Source: Xanthomonas sp. SI | Lineage (GTDB): Bacteria > Pseudomonadota > Gammaproteobacteria > Xanthomonadales > Xanthomonadaceae | Length of the DNA: 64,000 nucleotides | NCBI RefSeq assembly: GCF_014236855.1 | Contig: NZ_CP051261.1 | Location: 1,798,001 to 1,862,000 of the forward strand | Direction of reading: 5' to 3' | Part shown: positions 9,232-19,206 of the stretch, piece by piece | How the letters are laid out: each line of letters starts with the position of its first letter | Numbering within the stretch: position 1 is the stretch's first letter | Notes under the pieces: model-generated | What the model was told of the DNA's origin: nothing | Databases searched by the model: none | The model's input: the letters and a program-made list of their open reading frames with translations, nothing else | Program-made: the position numbers and the translations under genes

Positions 9232-11226
9232 TCAGTCGTTGCCGCTCGCGTCCACCCACACTCGCATCTCGCCTTCGCCGCGGTTGGCCCAGGCGAAGTA
9301 GGGCACGAAGGTCAGGGTCTGCGCCTGCCGCGACGGCGGCGGCGCGTCGTAGCGGTACAGCGGCGAGGCGTCGGCCTGTGCGTCGTCGTGGCCGTGCAGG
9401 CGTTCGCCTTCGGCCTGCAGCAGCACCTGGCCGGCCAGCGTGCCGCTGCCGGGTTCGCTGCGGATCGCCGCGTCGGCGGGCAGGCGCAGCTGGTGCAGTT
9501 GCGTGCCGTTGTCGGCCTGCTCCAGGCAATACACCAATGGCCCGCGCTGCAGCGCGACCTTGCCGGCCAGATGGCGAACGCGCGGATGGCCGCTGACTCG
9601 CATCACCGGCATCGGCAAGTCCAGGTGCAGGGTGTCGCCGCGTTGCCAGCGCCGGCGCAGCACGCAATAGCCGTGCTGCAGATGCGCCTCGATCGCCACC
9701 GCTTCGCCGTTGAGCCGCAGTTGCGGCGCGCGGCACCAGTCCGGCAGGCGCAGCGCCAGGGCGGCCTCGATCGGCGCCTCGCAATCCACGCTCAGTTCGA
9801 CTTGCTCCTGCCACGGGTATTCGCCGCGCTGGCGCAGGGTCAGGGTCTGTCCGTCCACGTCGAACGCCGCATCGCTGCCGACATACAGGTTCACGTAGAG
9901 CGTGTCGTCGCGCCGAGTGTAGATGTAGTGGCCGAGCGAGGTCAGCACGCGGGCGATGTTCGGCGGGCAGCAGGCGCAGCCGAACCAGCGCTGGCGCACC
10001 GGCTTGACGTGGTCGAAGCCGTGGTTGCCGTGCACCGTGGGCGGATGCACTTCCAGCGGGTTGACGTAGAAGAAGTGGCGCCCGTCCAGGGCCATGCCGG
10101 CCAGCACGGTGTTGTACAGCGCACGCTCCATCACGTCGGCGTAGCGGCTGTCCGGCGCCAGCTGCAGCATGCGGTTGGCGAACATCATCAGCCCGATCGA
10201 GGCGCAGCTCTCGTTGTAGGCGGTGTCGTTGGGCAGGTCGTAGTCGACGCTGAAGGCTTCGCCGTAGCTCTGCGCGCCGATCGCGCCGGTGAGGTACAGC
10301 TGCCGCTGGGTGGTGTTCTCCCACAGCCGTTCGCAGGTCGCGCGCAGGTCGGCGTCGCCGCTGTGCCGCGCCAGGTGCGCCACGCCGGCGTACAGGTAGA
10401 CGAAGCGCACCGCGTGGCCGACCGCGGTGGTCTGCAGCGCGACCGGCACATGCGCCTGGCTGTAGGCCTTGTCCTCGATCATCCACGCCGGCCCATGCCC
10501 GCCCCAGAAGAAGCTGCGCCCGCGCTTTTCGTATTCCTCGTCGTAGTAGTGCGGCGCGGTGCCGCGCTGCTCGACGAAGTAGCGGGTCAGCGCCAGGTAG
10601 CGCGGCTCGCCGGTGGCCTCGTACAGGCGCATCAGCGCCAGTTCGATCTCCGGATGTCCGGGGTAGCCGTGCAGCTGGTCCGGGCCTGGGCCGAAGGTGG
10701 CGTCGATGTGGTCGGCGAGCCGGCACACGATGTCCAGCAGCGCGCGCTTGCCGGTGGCCTGGTGGTAGGCGACGCCGGCCTCGATCATGTGCCCGGCGCA
10801 GTACAGCTCGTGGCATTCGGCCAGGTTGGTCCAGCGCTGTTCCGGCGCCTTCACCGTGAAATAGGTGTTGAGGTAGCCGTCGGCCTGCTGCGCGGCACCG
10901 ATCAGTTCGATGGTGGCGTCGGCATCGCGCTCCAGCGCCGGATCGGGATGCTGCGCGAGCAGGTAGGCCACCGCTTCCAGCCACTTGGCCACGTCGCTGT
11001 CCTGGAACACCATGCCGTAGAACGCGCCGTCGCTGCGCCCGGCGGCGATGCGGAAGTTCTCGATCGCGTGGCTGGGTTCGGCATCGGCGACGTTGTCGTT
11101 GAGCGCATCCCACTGGTACGGCAGCACCACCTCCTGCACCAGGCGCTGGTAGCGCTGCCAGAACGGGTCGGCGATGCGCAGGCGGTCGAGCGGGAGTTCG
11201 GGCGGCGGGGCGAGCGAAAGCGGCAT
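9232..11226 (-). CDS. GH127 family glycoside hydrolase, predicted beta-L-arabinofuranosidase
   Basis: A 664-residue protein with an (alpha/alpha)6 barrel followed by beta-sandwich domains, as in HypBA1 of Bifidobacterium. The zinc-thiolate active site is intact. NESCAS supplies E339 and C341, and FGCACCPPN supplies C419 (predicted nucleophile) and C420, matching the HypBA1 E338/C340/C417/C418 set in spacing. These enzymes release L-arabinofuranose from beta-linked arabinosides of plant hydroxyproline-rich glycoproteins. No signal peptide is visible, so the enzyme is probably cytoplasmic and acts on imported disaccharide. The ATG at 11226 starts MPLSLAPPPELPL; the open frame further upstream is the shadow of the transporter gene. 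Confidence 0.9.
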   Translation of the reverse strand: MPLSLAPPPELPLDRLRIADPFWQRYQRLVQEVVLPYQWDALNDNVADAEPSHAIENFRIAAGRSDGAFYGMVFQDSDVAKWLEAVAYLLAQHPDPALERDADATIELIGAAQQADGYLNTYFTVKAPEQRWTNLAECHELYCAGHMIEAGVAYHQATGKRALLDIVCRLADHIDATFGPGPDQLHGYPGHPEIELALMRLYEATGEPRYLALTRYFVEQRGTAPHYYDEEYEKRGRSFFWGGHGPAWMIEDKAYSQAHVPVALQTTAVGHAVRFVYLYAGVAHLARHSGDADLRATCERLWENTTQRQLYLTGAIGAQSYGEAFSVDYDLPNDTAYNESCASIGLMMFANRMLQLAPDSRYADVMERALYNTVLAGMALDGRHFFYVNPLEVHPPTVHGNHGFDHVKPVRQRWFGCACCPPNIARVLTSLGHYIYTRRDDTLYVNLYVGSDAAFDVDGQTLTLRQRGEYPWQEQVELSVDCEAPIEAALALRLPDWCRAPQLRLNGEAVAIEAHLQHGYCVLRRRWQRGDTLHLDLPMPVMRVSGHPRVRHLAGKVALQRGPLVYCLEQADNGTQLHQLRLPADAAIRSEPGSGTLAGQVLLQAEGERLHGHDDAQADASPLYRYDAPPPSRQAQTLTFVPYFAWANRGEGEMRVWVDASGND

Positions 11227-11264
11227 GGAGGAGTCGATCCTGGGGAGGGAGAGAGGGAAGGGCG

Positions 11265-12665
11265 TCAGTGCACCGGTCGCGCGGCCAGATCGGCGCCGAT
11301 CTCGGCCAGCAGCGGCCGGCGCAGGCGGCAGCGGTAGATCACCGCGGCCAGCAGCAGGTGGATGCCCGCCGGAATCAGCGTTTCCAGCAGGGTGATCGCC
11401 TGCAGCGAGGCGGCGGTCTGGTGCTCGGCGCCGGCACGGTAGCCCACGCGCACGAACAGGTAGCTGATCACCACCGCGCTCGAGGCCCAGGCCAGCTTGA
11501 TGCAGAACAGGTTGAAGGCGAAGTTGATGCCGGAGGAACGGATGCGGTTCTTCCACGCGCCGTAGTCGTCGGCAAAGGCCATGATCGAGAAGTGCAACGG
11601 CAGCGCGAAGCCGAGCACCAGGCAGTTGACGAAGATCAGCCCCAGCCACAGCGTCTGCTGCGCCGGCCCGGTGGGCATGCACCACTGCAGCACGCCCAGC
11701 GCGGCCAGCGCCAGGTTGGTGTGCAGGTACAGCGCCAGCGGATCGAAACGGCGGCACAGCGCGTTGACCACGATCGCGCCGAGCACCGTGGCCAGCGCCA
11801 CCATCGCGAAGAACAGCGAGGTGTAGCCGGCGCCGCCGCCGAGCACGTAGCTGATGAAGTACAGATAGCCGCCGCCGCGGATGTTGAACACGTTGATCAG
11901 CAGGAACGACATCAGCAGCACCAGCCGCATCTGGTCGTTGCGCAACAGCCCGCGCAGGTGCTCGCCGATGCCGGCCTCGCCCAGCAGGCTGACCGGCACG
12001 CGCTCGCGCACGGCGAAGAAGCAACACAGGAACATCGCCACCGCCAGCAGGCTGAGCAGGCCCACGCCGAGCTGGTAGCCGTGCGCGGTATCGCCATTGC
12101 CGAGCACTCGCACCAGCCACGGCAGCCCGACCGAGACCAGGAAGCCGGCGATGCCGCACAGCACGAAGCGCCACGACTGCGCCGACACCACTTCGCGGTG
12201 GTCGCTGGTCATGCTGTTGATCAGCGCGCAATACGGCACGTTGATCGCGGTGTAGCACAGCGACAGCAGGAAATAGCTGGCAAAGGCGTAGGCGACCTTG
12301 GCCGCGTAGCTCAGTTGCGGGGTGCTGAAGGTCAGCACGCAGGCGATGCCGATCGGCAAGGCGATCCACAGCTGCCAGCCACGGAAGCGGCCCCAGCGGC
12401 TGCGGGTGCGGTCGGCGAGCAGGCCCATCAGCGGATCGGACACCGCGTCGGCGATGCGCAGCACGGTGAACAGCGTGCCCACCAGCGCCGGGGTCAGGCC
12501 GAACACATCGGTGTAGAAGAACGTGAGGAAGTTGGCGATCAGGCAGGTGACGATGGTGCCGCCGGCATCGCCCAGGCCGTAGCCGAACTTTTCCAGGCGC
12601 GAGAGGCGGTGCGTGGCGGCCTGTTCGGCGCCTGCGGCAACGGGGCCAACGGCGGTCGCATTCAA
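11265..12665 (-). CDS. GPH-type (MelB-like) glycoside:cation symporter
   Basis: A 466-residue, 12-helix major facilitator. The start of helix 1 reads [16 protein letters not shown], the family pattern with the conserved Gly-Asp. The loop between helices 2 and 3 reads [19 protein letters not shown], diagnostic of GPH symporters. It most likely imports the arabinoside that the downstream GH127 enzyme splits (38-base gap, same operon). The best start is a TTG at 12663-12665 with AGGA eight bases upstream, giving (M)[11 protein letters not shown]. Earlier ATG codons lie in an Arg/Cys-rich frame that overlaps the divergent promoter region. Confidence 0.88.
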   Translation of the reverse strand: MNATAVGPVAAGAEQAATHRLSRLEKFGYGLGDAGGTIVTCLIANFLTFFYTDVFGLTPALVGTLFTVLRIADAVSDPLMGLLADRTRSRWGRFRGWQLWIALPIGIACVLTFSTPQLSYAAKVAYAFASYFLLSLCYTAINVPYCALINSMTSDHREVVSAQSWRFVLCGIAGFLVSVGLPWLVRVLGNGDTAHGYQLGVGLLSLLAVAMFLCCFFAVRERVPVSLLGEAGIGEHLRGLLRNDQMRLVLLMSFLLINVFNIRGGGYLYFISYVLGGGAGYTSLFFAMVALATVLGAIVVNALCRRFDPLALYLHTNLALAALGVLQWCMPTGPAQQTLWLGLIFVNCLVLGFALPLHFSIMAFADDYGAWKNRIRSSGINFAFNLFCIKLAWASSAVVISYLFVRVGYRAGAEHQTAASLQAITLLETLIPAGIHLLLAAVIYRCRLRRPLLAEIGADLAARPVH

Positions 12666-12856
12666 CGGGACGGTTCCTGGCGGGCGCGGGATGCGGCGCC
12701 ACCGCAAAGTCGCATGCCGGCGGCATCGGAACAAGAGCCGGTGCGGTATAAAAACGGTACGATTCCGACCTGCGCGGCTACGGCGGCGTGCGCGGCGATG
12801 CCGCGCTTTGTTTGCTGCAGTGCAGCGTGCCATTCTCGCGGGGAGACGCTTCCGAC
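12666..12856. promoter_or_regulatory. divergent promoter region of the arabinoside locus
   Basis: 191 bases between the symporter (leftward) and the AraC-type regulator (rightward). An AT-rich core, GGTATAAAAACGGTACGAT at about 12745-12763, stands out in otherwise very GC-rich DNA and is the likely promoter/operator for one or both directions. The regulator probably binds here, as AraC-type activators usually control the adjacent divergent operon. Confidence 0.5.
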
Positions 12857-13675
12857 ATGCTCGAACTCGCAGTCGCCTATCCGATCCGGGTGCAGAACGG
12901 CGGACTGTTCATTTCCCGCGGGGTCGGTGCGCACCCGACGCGGGTGATCCAGTCCTACGAACTGATCTTCGTCGAGCGCGGCACCTTGTCGATCCGTGAA
13001 CAGGACGACGACTTCCACATCGGCCCCGGCGAGACGCTGATCCTGTGGCCGGGGCGCGAACACGCCGGCCTGGGCCGCTTCTCCGACGAGCTGCGGTTCT
13101 ACTGGGTGCATTTCGAACTGGCACCGACCGCCGTCGCCGCGGACGAGGCGACGCTGCTGTCGATGCCGCAACGCACCGCGATCCGCGATCCGGAGCGTTT
13201 CGTTGGCCTGTTCCGCTGGTTCCTCGCCGAGCAGGAAGAACGGCGCACGCTGCCGATGCTGGAGCCGATCGTGCTGTCGATGCTGCAATGCGTGGCCGGC
13301 GCCTGGCCCGATCCGCACGACTCCGATCGCGCCGGCGTGGCGCTGGCGTACCGCGCCAAGCAGCTGATCGGCACCCAGTTCCATACCGCGCTGACCGCGT
13401 CCACGCTGGCCGCGCAGCTGCATTGCAATCCGGACTACCTGGGCCGCATCTACCGCCGCGCGTTCGGCACCACGCTGACCGAGGCGATCCATCGCCAGCG
13501 CATCGCCTTTGCCGAGAAACTGCTGCTGGTGAACACCTGCACCGTCGACGAAGTCGCGCAGCGCGCCGGTTTCAGCGATTGCGGCTATTTCCGCCGCATC
13601 TTCCGCCAACGCCTGGGCATGACCCCAACCGCGTATCGGCGCTTGTACTGCAAGGAGCACATCAACTCGGGGTGA
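12857..13675 (+). CDS. AraC family transcriptional regulator
   Basis: A 272-residue protein. The N-terminal half is an AraC-type cupin (about 1-140; [14 protein letters not shown] near residue 56). The C-terminal half is a double helix-turn-helix. The first HTH is around [22 protein letters not shown]; the second is [20 protein letters not shown], followed by [14 protein letters not shown], the classic AraC signature. Divergent to the GPH symporter and GH127 genes, it is probably their activator, responding to arabinose or an arabinoside. The ATG at 12857 has GGGAG 11 bases upstream and starts [16 protein letters not shown]. Confidence 0.92.
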   Translation: MLELAVAYPIRVQNGGLFISRGVGAHPTRVIQSYELIFVERGTLSIREQDDDFHIGPGETLILWPGREHAGLGRFSDELRFYWVHFELAPTAVAADEATLLSMPQRTAIRDPERFVGLFRWFLAEQEERRTLPMLEPIVLSMLQCVAGAWPDPHDSDRAGVALAYRAKQLIGTQFHTALTASTLAAQLHCNPDYLGRIYRRAFGTTLTEAIHRQRIAFAEKLLLVNTCTVDEVAQRAGFSDCGYFRRIFRQRLGMTPTAYRRLYCKEHINSG

Positions 13676-13743
13676 GCGCGTTCGCGCAGCGGCCTACACA
13701 GGGCATTGCCTACACTGCGCCGATGTCATGGGGAGTCCGCAAG

Positions 13744-15300
13744 ATGAAGAAGGCGCTGAAATGGAGCGGCATCGCCCTGGCCGCGTTGGTGCTGGCCTCG
13801 CTGGCGGCGCTGTACGGCTACGGCCGCTTCGCCGACCGCGCGCAGGGGCCGGCCAGCCACGCCTTGCCGGCGACCGCGCTGCACACCCCGATCGACCGGG
13901 TGGTGGCGCCGCTGACCGCCGCGCATCCCGGGCACAGCGGCATGGTGATCCTGCCCGACAACGTCGAGGCGTTCGCGGTGCGCGCGGCGGCCGCGCGCGC
14001 GGCCGGGCGCAGCCTGGACCTGCAGTACTACATCTGGCATGCGGATTTCACCGGCAACCTGCTCTACAACGAATTGTTGCGCGCCGCCGACCGCGGCGTG
14101 CGCGTGCGCCTGCTGCTGGACGACATGAACGTGCACGGCAGCAATTCGGTGCTGGCCGCGCTGGACAGTCATCCGCTGATCGAGGTGCGGCTGTTCAACC
14201 CGACCCGCGCCCGCGAAGGCACGCTGATGCGCGGGGTGGAACTGGTGCTGCGCTTCTTCAGCGTCAACCGGCGCATGCACAACAAGGCCTGGATCGCCGA
14301 TGGGCGCATGGCGGTGGTGGGCGGGCGCAACGTCGGCGACGAATACTTCGATGCGGCGCGCGACACCAATTTCATGGACACCGATGTGGCGGTGGTGGGG
14401 CCGGCGGTGGCGCAGGCCGCGCAGATCTTCGACGCCTACTGGAACAGCCGCACCGCGGTGCCGCTCGGCGCGCTGGTACAGGCCGAGCCGGAGGCGCTGC
14501 CCAGGCTGCGCGCCAGCATTGATGCCGGCCTGGGTTCGGCGCGGGCGCATCCCTACGTGCAGCGCCTGCGGCAGGCGCCCAGCGTGCGCAACCTGGTCGA
14601 GGGCGAGCGCCCGATCCACTGGAGCGCCGAGGCGTCGATCGTGTCCGACCCGCCGGAGAAGGCCGAAGGCGCGCCGCCGCGCGCGGACTGGATGACGCCG
14701 CGGCTGGTCGGCGAAATGGCGCGCGCGCAGCGCGAACTGGCGCTGATCTCGCCGTACTTCGTGCCTGGCGCGGAGGGCATGCGCTGGATCGGCCAGCTGC
14801 GCCAGCGCGGCGTCGCGGTCGGTGTGCTGACCAATTCGCTGGCGGCCAACGACGTGGTCGCGGTGCATGGCGGCTATGCCGGCTACCGGGTGCCGCTGCT
14901 GCGCCAGGGCGTGGCGCTGTTCGAACTCAAGCCGCAGGGCGATCCGGGCGGCAGCCTGTTCGGCTCCAGCGGCGCCAGCCTGCACACCAAGGCGTTCGTG
15001 GTCGATGGGCGCGAAGGCTTCATCGGCTCGTTCAATCTCGACCCGCGCTCGATGAATCTCAATACCGAGATGGGCCTGCTGTTCCGCGATCGCGCGGCGG
15101 CGGCCGAACTCGAGCGGCTGTACCGGACGAAGGTGTCGGCGCCGGTCAGCTACCGGCTGGCGCTGCAGGATGGGGCGGTGCGCTGGCACGACGCGGCGGC
15201 GCGGCCGCCAACGACCTGGGAGCGCGAGCCGGAGGCAGGGATCTGGCGGCGTGCCGCGGCGCGTGTGATCGGCTGGTTGCCGGTGGAGTCGCAGCTGTAG
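13744..15300 (+). CDS. phospholipase D family protein (cardiolipin synthase-like)
   Basis: A 518-residue protein with an N-terminal membrane anchor (about residues 6-27) and two PLD half-sites. The first HKD motif is HNKAWIADGRMAVVGGRN (about 180); the second is HTKAFVVDGREGFIGSFN (about 415). Such proteins resemble YmdC/ClsC, which make cardiolipin by phosphatidyl transfer, or act as phospholipases; the two cannot be told apart here. The start at 13744 has GGGGAG at good spacing and opens MKKALKWSGIAL. An in-frame ATG seven codons earlier (13723) overlaps that site. A REP pair follows the stop. Confidence 0.88.
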   Translation: MKKALKWSGIALAALVLASLAALYGYGRFADRAQGPASHALPATALHTPIDRVVAPLTAAHPGHSGMVILPDNVEAFAVRAAAARAAGRSLDLQYYIWHADFTGNLLYNELLRAADRGVRVRLLLDDMNVHGSNSVLAALDSHPLIEVRLFNPTRAREGTLMRGVELVLRFFSVNRRMHNKAWIADGRMAVVGGRNVGDEYFDAARDTNFMDTDVAVVGPAVAQAAQIFDAYWNSRTAVPLGALVQAEPEALPRLRASIDAGLGSARAHPYVQRLRQAPSVRNLVEGERPIHWSAEASIVSDPPEKAEGAPPRADWMTPRLVGEMARAQRELALISPYFVPGAEGMRWIGQLRQRGVAVGVLTNSLAANDVVAVHGGYAGYRVPLLRQGVALFELKPQGDPGGSLFGSSGASLHTKAFVVDGREGFIGSFNLDPRSMNLNTEMGLLFRDRAAAAELERLYRTKVSAPVSYRLALQDGAVRWHDAAARPPTTWEREPEAGIWRRAAARVIGWLPVESQL

Positions 15301-15321
15301 CGGCACGGACCGTAGCGAAAT

Positions 15322-15389
15322 TGTAGGAGCGGCTTCAGCCGCGACAGGTTCTATTGGTAATGCCTGTCGCGGCTGAAGCCGCTCCTACA
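15322..15389. repeat. REP-like inverted pair (BIME) between convergent genes
   Basis: Two near-consensus arms (TGTAGGAGCGGCTTCAGCC and its reverse complement) separated by about 16 bases (TTCTATTGGTAATG). It lies between the PLD gene and the 3' end of the chemosensory cluster. It can form either two small hairpins or one long one, and so probably marks the transcript end from both sides. Confidence 0.85.
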
Positions 15390-15419
15390 GGGACGGCATT
15401 TCGGCGGCGGCGAGCCGCG

Positions 15420-16499
15420 CTAGGTCAGCTGCTGCACGATCTCGCGCGCCATCGAGCCCAGCGGCAGGATCTTCTCCGCGCCGCCGCGCTTGATCGCTTC
15501 CTTGGGCATGCCGAACACGATGCTGCTCTGTTCGTCCTGGGCCACGGTGCGCGCGCCGGCCTGGCGCATCTCCAGCAGGCCGACCGCGCCGTCGTCGCCC
15601 ATGCCGGTCATGATGATGCCCAGCGCATTGGCGCCGGCGGCGCGCGCGGCGGAGCGGAACAGCACGTCCACCGACGGCCGGTGCCGGTTCACCGGCGGCC
15701 CGTCCACCACCTCGACGAAATACTGCGCGCCGCTGCGGCGCAGCAGCATGTGCTTGCCGCCGGGCGCGATCAGCGCGCGGCCCGGGACCACGCGGTCGTT
15801 GTTGGCCGCTTCCTTCACCGCGATCTGGCACAGGCTGTCCAGCCGCGCGGCGAACGCGGCGGTGAACTTCTCCGGCATGTGCTGCACGATGACGATGCCG
15901 GGGCTGACCCGCGGCAGCGCGGTCAGCACTTCCTCCAGCGCCTGGGTACCGCCGGTGGAGGTGCCGATCGCGATCACCCGTTCGGTGGTCTGCGCCAACG
16001 GGCGCCCGCCCTGCGCCGGCAGGATCACGTCGGCGGTGTGCTTGACCTCCGCTTCCACCGGCGGCGCGGCACTGCGCGCGGCCAGGCGCTTGACGTTGGC
16101 GCGCGCGGCGGTGCGCACCGTGGCGACGAGTTCCTCGGCCGAGTCGGTAAGGAATTGCTTCAGCCCGAGCTTGGGCTTGGTCACCACCGCCACCGCGCCG
16201 GCGGCCAGCGCGTCCATGGTCACCCGCGCGCCTTTTTCGGTGAGGGTGGAACAGATCACCACCGGGGTGGGGCGCTCGCTCATGATCTTGCGCAAGAAGG
16301 TGATGCCGTCCATCTTCGGCATTTCCACGTCCAGCACGATCACGTCCGGCCATTGTTGGCGCATCTTCTCGATCGCCAGCAGCGGGTCGGCGGCCGCGGC
16401 GATCACTTCGATCCCGGGCGCGTCGTTGAGCACCGCCACCAGCACCTGGCGCACCACCGCCGAATCGTCGACCACCATGGCCTTGATCGTCGTCGTCAT
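15420..16499 (-). CDS. cheB: chemotaxis protein-glutamate methylesterase/deamidase CheB
   Basis: 359 residues. Residues 1-125 form the receiver domain, with the acidic pair in VVDDSAVV, phospho-acceptor D57 ([11 protein letters not shown]) and K109. A linker leads to the methylesterase domain, with catalytic S181 (GTSTGGTQA), H207 (VQHMPE) and D303 (GMGDDGA). This spacing is the same as in the Salmonella enzyme. CheB removes methyl groups from receptors when phosphorylated by CheA, giving adaptation. It is the last gene of the cluster, 31 bases after cheR. No cheD accompanies it. Confidence 0.96.
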   Translation of the reverse strand: MTTTIKAMVVDDSAVVRQVLVAVLNDAPGIEVIAAAADPLLAIEKMRQQWPDVIVLDVEMPKMDGITFLRKIMSERPTPVVICSTLTEKGARVTMDALAAGAVAVVTKPKLGLKQFLTDSAEELVATVRTAARANVKRLAARSAAPPVEAEVKHTADVILPAQGGRPLAQTTERVIAIGTSTGGTQALEEVLTALPRVSPGIVIVQHMPEKFTAAFAARLDSLCQIAVKEAANNDRVVPGRALIAPGGKHMLLRRSGAQYFVEVVDGPPVNRHRPSVDVLFRSAARAAGANALGIIMTGMGDDGAVGLLEMRQAGARTVAQDEQSSIVFGMPKEAIKRGGAEKILPLGSMAREIVQQLT

Positions 16500-16530
16500 C
16501 GGTCGTTCCTTGTAGATGCAGCAGGGGCGC

Positions 16531-17337
16531 TCATGGCTTGCGGTAGACCGACGGCGCCACCTGCACGACTTCGTTGTTGACGTCGTTGAGGCTTTCCGAA
16601 TGGCCGATGCAGAAGATGCCGCCGCGCTTGAGCGTGGACAGCACCCGCGCGACCACTTCGCGCTTGGTCTGGCCGTTGAAGTAGATCATCACGTTGCGCA
16701 GGAAGATCACATCGAACTGGCCGAGGTTGGGCAGCGACGCATTGAGGTTGGCGTGCAGGAAGCGCACGTTGTCGCGCAGCTTGCGGTCGATCAGCAGGCT
16801 ACCTTCGTATTCGCCGCGGCCTTTCAGGCAGTAGCGCTTGAGCAGGGCGGGCGGCATGTGCTCGATGCGCTGCAGCGGATAGTGGCCGGTGCGCGCCTTG
16901 GCCAGCACGCGGGTGCTGATGTCGGTGCCGACCACTTCGTAGGCGCGACCTTGCAGCGTGTCGTCCAGCACCATCGCCATGCTGTAGGCCTCCTCGCCGG
17001 TGGAACTGGCCGCGCTCCAGATGCGGAACGGCGCGTTGCCCTTGTGCTCGCTGGCCAGCTTGCGCAGCAGGTCGAAGTGCTTGGGTTCGCGGAAGAAGTA
17101 GGTTTCGTTGGTGGTCAGCAGGTCGATCGCGGTCTGCACCTCGCCGCTGCCTTCGCGGCTTTCCAGCAGCTTCATGTACTGGGTGTAGGTCTGCAGCGAA
17201 TGCGCCTTCAGGCGCTTGCCCAGGCGCCCGCACAGCATCGCCTTCTTGGCCGGGGAAATGGTGATGCCGGCGGCGTCGAAGATGAAGCGCTGGAACCTGC
17301 CGAATTCCTGCTCGGTGATGGTGTCGGTGCTGGTCAT
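16531..17337 (-). CDS. cheR: chemotaxis protein methyltransferase CheR
   Basis: 268 residues with the N-terminal helical CheR_N domain (1-80; [15 protein letters not shown] at about 75-89) and the SAM-binding domain. [17 protein letters not shown] is the glycine-rich SAM loop, [14 protein letters not shown] the acidic residue, and [13 protein letters not shown] the conserved catalytic-domain motif. It methylates receptor glutamates. The three receptors encoded upstream end in aromatic pentapeptides that could tether this enzyme. Thirteen bases separate it from the REC-EAL gene. Confidence 0.96.
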   Translation of the reverse strand: MTSTDTITEQEFGRFQRFIFDAAGITISPAKKAMLCGRLGKRLKAHSLQTYTQYMKLLESREGSGEVQTAIDLLTTNETYFFREPKHFDLLRKLASEHKGNAPFRIWSAASSTGEEAYSMAMVLDDTLQGRAYEVVGTDISTRVLAKARTGHYPLQRIEHMPPALLKRYCLKGRGEYEGSLLIDRKLRDNVRFLHANLNASLPNLGQFDVIFLRNVMIYFNGQTKREVVARVLSTLKRGGIFCIGHSESLNDVNNEVVQVAPSVYRKP

Positions 17338-17350
17338 GGTGGTCCGGGAG

Positions 17351-18604
17351 TCAGTGGTGCGGCGCTTGCGCCGAGGTGGGGCCGTGTTCCTGCAGCCGGG
17401 TCTGGTGCTCGAGCAGCCAGGTAGTCAGCGCGCCGCCGCCCATCGGCCGCGCCAGCAGATAGCCCTGGCCCAGGTCGCAACCCAGTTCCTGCAGCAGTTG
17501 CCAGTCCTCGACCGTTTCGATGCCTTCGGCGACGGTGCTCAGGCCCAGCCGTTGGGCCATGCCCAGCGCCGATTCGAGCACGGTGCGCAGATTGCGGCTG
17601 CGGTGCGCGTCGTGCACGAAGATGCGGTCGATCTTCAGTTCGGTGAAGGGGATGCGGGTCAGCTGTTGCAGCGAGGAGAAGCCGGTGCCGTAGTCGTCCA
17701 GCGACAGGCCGAAGCCCTGCAGCCGCAGCCGTGCCAGCATGCCCAGCGCGCTGGCCTCGACCAGCGAGCTTTCGGTGATCTCCAGGATCACGTCGGCCGG
17801 CACCAGTCCGTGGCGGCGCAGTTGCGTTTGCAGTTCGTCGAGCAGCCCGGGGTCCTGCAGCAGGCACGGCGACACGTTGATCGCCAGGGTCAGGCGGAAG
17901 CCGGACTGCTTCCAGGTCGCCAGCCGCGCCATCGCCTGGTCGGCGACGCTGGCGGTCAGCGCATGGATCAGGCCTTCGCGTTCGGCCAGGGCGATGAAGC
18001 GGTCCGGCGCGATCTGCCCGTTCTGCGGATGCCGCCAGCGCGCCAGCGCTTCCACGCCGCTGACCTGGCCGCTGCGCATGTCCACCTTGGGCTGGTACGC
18101 CACTTCGATGTCGCCGCGGCGCAGCGCCTCGTGCAGCATCGCCGCGTCGGTCGGATCGCCGGCGCCGGCGTCGTTGCGCGCGGCCGGCAGCGGCTGCGGG
18201 TGCGCCTGCAACGCCGCATCGAGTTCGGCCGCGCGCAGCGGCTTTTCCAGGCCGGCCAGCACCTGCAGGCCGCTGGCGCGGCCGACCTGCAGCACCGAGT
18301 CGATCAGCGCCGAGCCGCGTTGCGAGGCGACCACGATCGGCACGCGCACGTTGCAGCGGGCCAGCGCATCGAGCAGCTGCACGCCGTCCATGCCGGGCAT
18401 TTCCAGATCCACGATCAACAGCCCCGGCGCCGGCCCCTGGCTCACCCGCGCCAGCGCCGCATGGCCGTCCGGCACGCCCTCCACCGCCACCGCGCCCAGC
18501 CGCAGGCACAGCGCCAGCGCATGCTCGCGCTGGACATGGCTGTCGTCGACGACCAGGACCGTACCGAATTGGCTGAGCGTGGCGATTTCGGGGGCGAGCG
18601 ACAT
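17351..18604 (-). CDS. response regulator with EAL c-di-GMP phosphodiesterase domain
   Basis: 417 residues: receiver domain 1-140 (VVDDSHVQ, phospho-acceptor D66 in IVDLEMPGMDG, lysine in LEKP), a short linker, then an EAL domain from about 155. The EAL signature is present (VEALARW, E185). So are the other metal and catalytic residues: INVSPCLL, EITESSL, LDDYGTGFSS, LKIDRIF and VAEGIET. The enzyme is therefore predicted to be an active phosphodiesterase degrading c-di-GMP. In this cluster it is the only receiver besides CheB, so it is the likely output of the CheA encoded upstream. There is no GGDEF domain. Confidence 0.93.
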   Translation of the reverse strand: MSLAPEIATLSQFGTVLVVDDSHVQREHALALCLRLGAVAVEGVPDGHAALARVSQGPAPGLLIVDLEMPGMDGVQLLDALARCNVRVPIVVASQRGSALIDSVLQVGRASGLQVLAGLEKPLRAAELDAALQAHPQPLPAARNDAGAGDPTDAAMLHEALRRGDIEVAYQPKVDMRSGQVSGVEALARWRHPQNGQIAPDRFIALAEREGLIHALTASVADQAMARLATWKQSGFRLTLAINVSPCLLQDPGLLDELQTQLRRHGLVPADVILEITESSLVEASALGMLARLRLQGFGLSLDDYGTGFSSLQQLTRIPFTELKIDRIFVHDAHRSRNLRTVLESALGMAQRLGLSTVAEGIETVEDWQLLQELGCDLGQGYLLARPMGGGALTTWLLEHQTRLQEHGPTSAQAPHH

Positions 18605-18663
18605 GCGGATTCCGTCGGTGGGCAAGGTGGACGCGGCGCGAGGCGCCACGCCGCGCGGGAAAC

Positions 18664-19197
18664 TCAGGCGGCCAGGCCTTCCTCGGCAGCCGACTCGACG
18701 CCGGCCATGGCGACGAACTCCTGGGTGGACAGCGCCGCATCGGCATCGAGCAGGATCACGAAACGTTCGCCGACCTTGCCCATGCCGTGGATGAAATCGC
18801 GGCGGATGCCGGCGCCGAACGCAGGGGCCGGGGCGATGTCGGCGGCGGCGATCTCCAGCACTTCGCTGACCGCGTCCACCAGCAGCCCCAGCACCTGGCG
18901 CTCGTTGCCGTTGGCGACTTCGACGATGACGATGCAGGTGCGCTTGGTGACCTCGCTGGCGGAGCGGCCGAAGCGTTGCTGCAGGTCCACCACCGGCACC
19001 ACCGCGCCGCGCAGGTTGATCACCCCGCGCAAGGCCGGCGGCATCATCGGCACGTCGGTCGGCGTGCGGTATTCGATGATTTCCTTGATGCCGAGGATGC
19101 CGACGCCGAACATCTCCTTGCCGAGCAGGAAGGTCAGGAACTGGTCGGGAGCGAGATCGGTGCCGCCGAACGGGACGGTGGATGCGTGAGCGTTCAT
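18664..19197 (-). CDS. cheW: chemotaxis coupling protein CheW
   Basis: 177 residues consisting of a single CheW-like SH3-pair domain. FLTFLLGKEMFGVGILGIKEI is the first strand set, and ALRGVINLRGAVVPVVDLQQRFG is the diagnostic stretch. It bridges receptors and CheA in the signalling array at the membrane. It starts nine bases after the stop of the first receptor gene, so it is in the same transcript. The C-terminal AVESAAEEGLAA-type tail is low complexity and probably flexible. Confidence 0.95.
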   Translation of the reverse strand: MNAHASTVPFGGTDLAPDQFLTFLLGKEMFGVGILGIKEIIEYRTPTDVPMMPPALRGVINLRGAVVPVVDLQQRFGRSASEVTKRTCIVIVEVANGNERQVLGLLVDAVSEVLEIAAADIAPAPAFGAGIRRDFIHGMGKVGERFVILLDADAALSTQEFVAMAGVESAAEEGLAA

Positions 19198-19206
19198 GGC
19201 TGGTCC

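Noticed and set aside
9232..12726. Single 1164-residue leftward frame suggesting a transporter-glycosidase fusion
   Set aside because: The part upstream of 11226 is an off-frame reading of the symporter gene (Arg/Pro-rich). The symporter itself has its own frame with proper membrane helices and stop at 11265.
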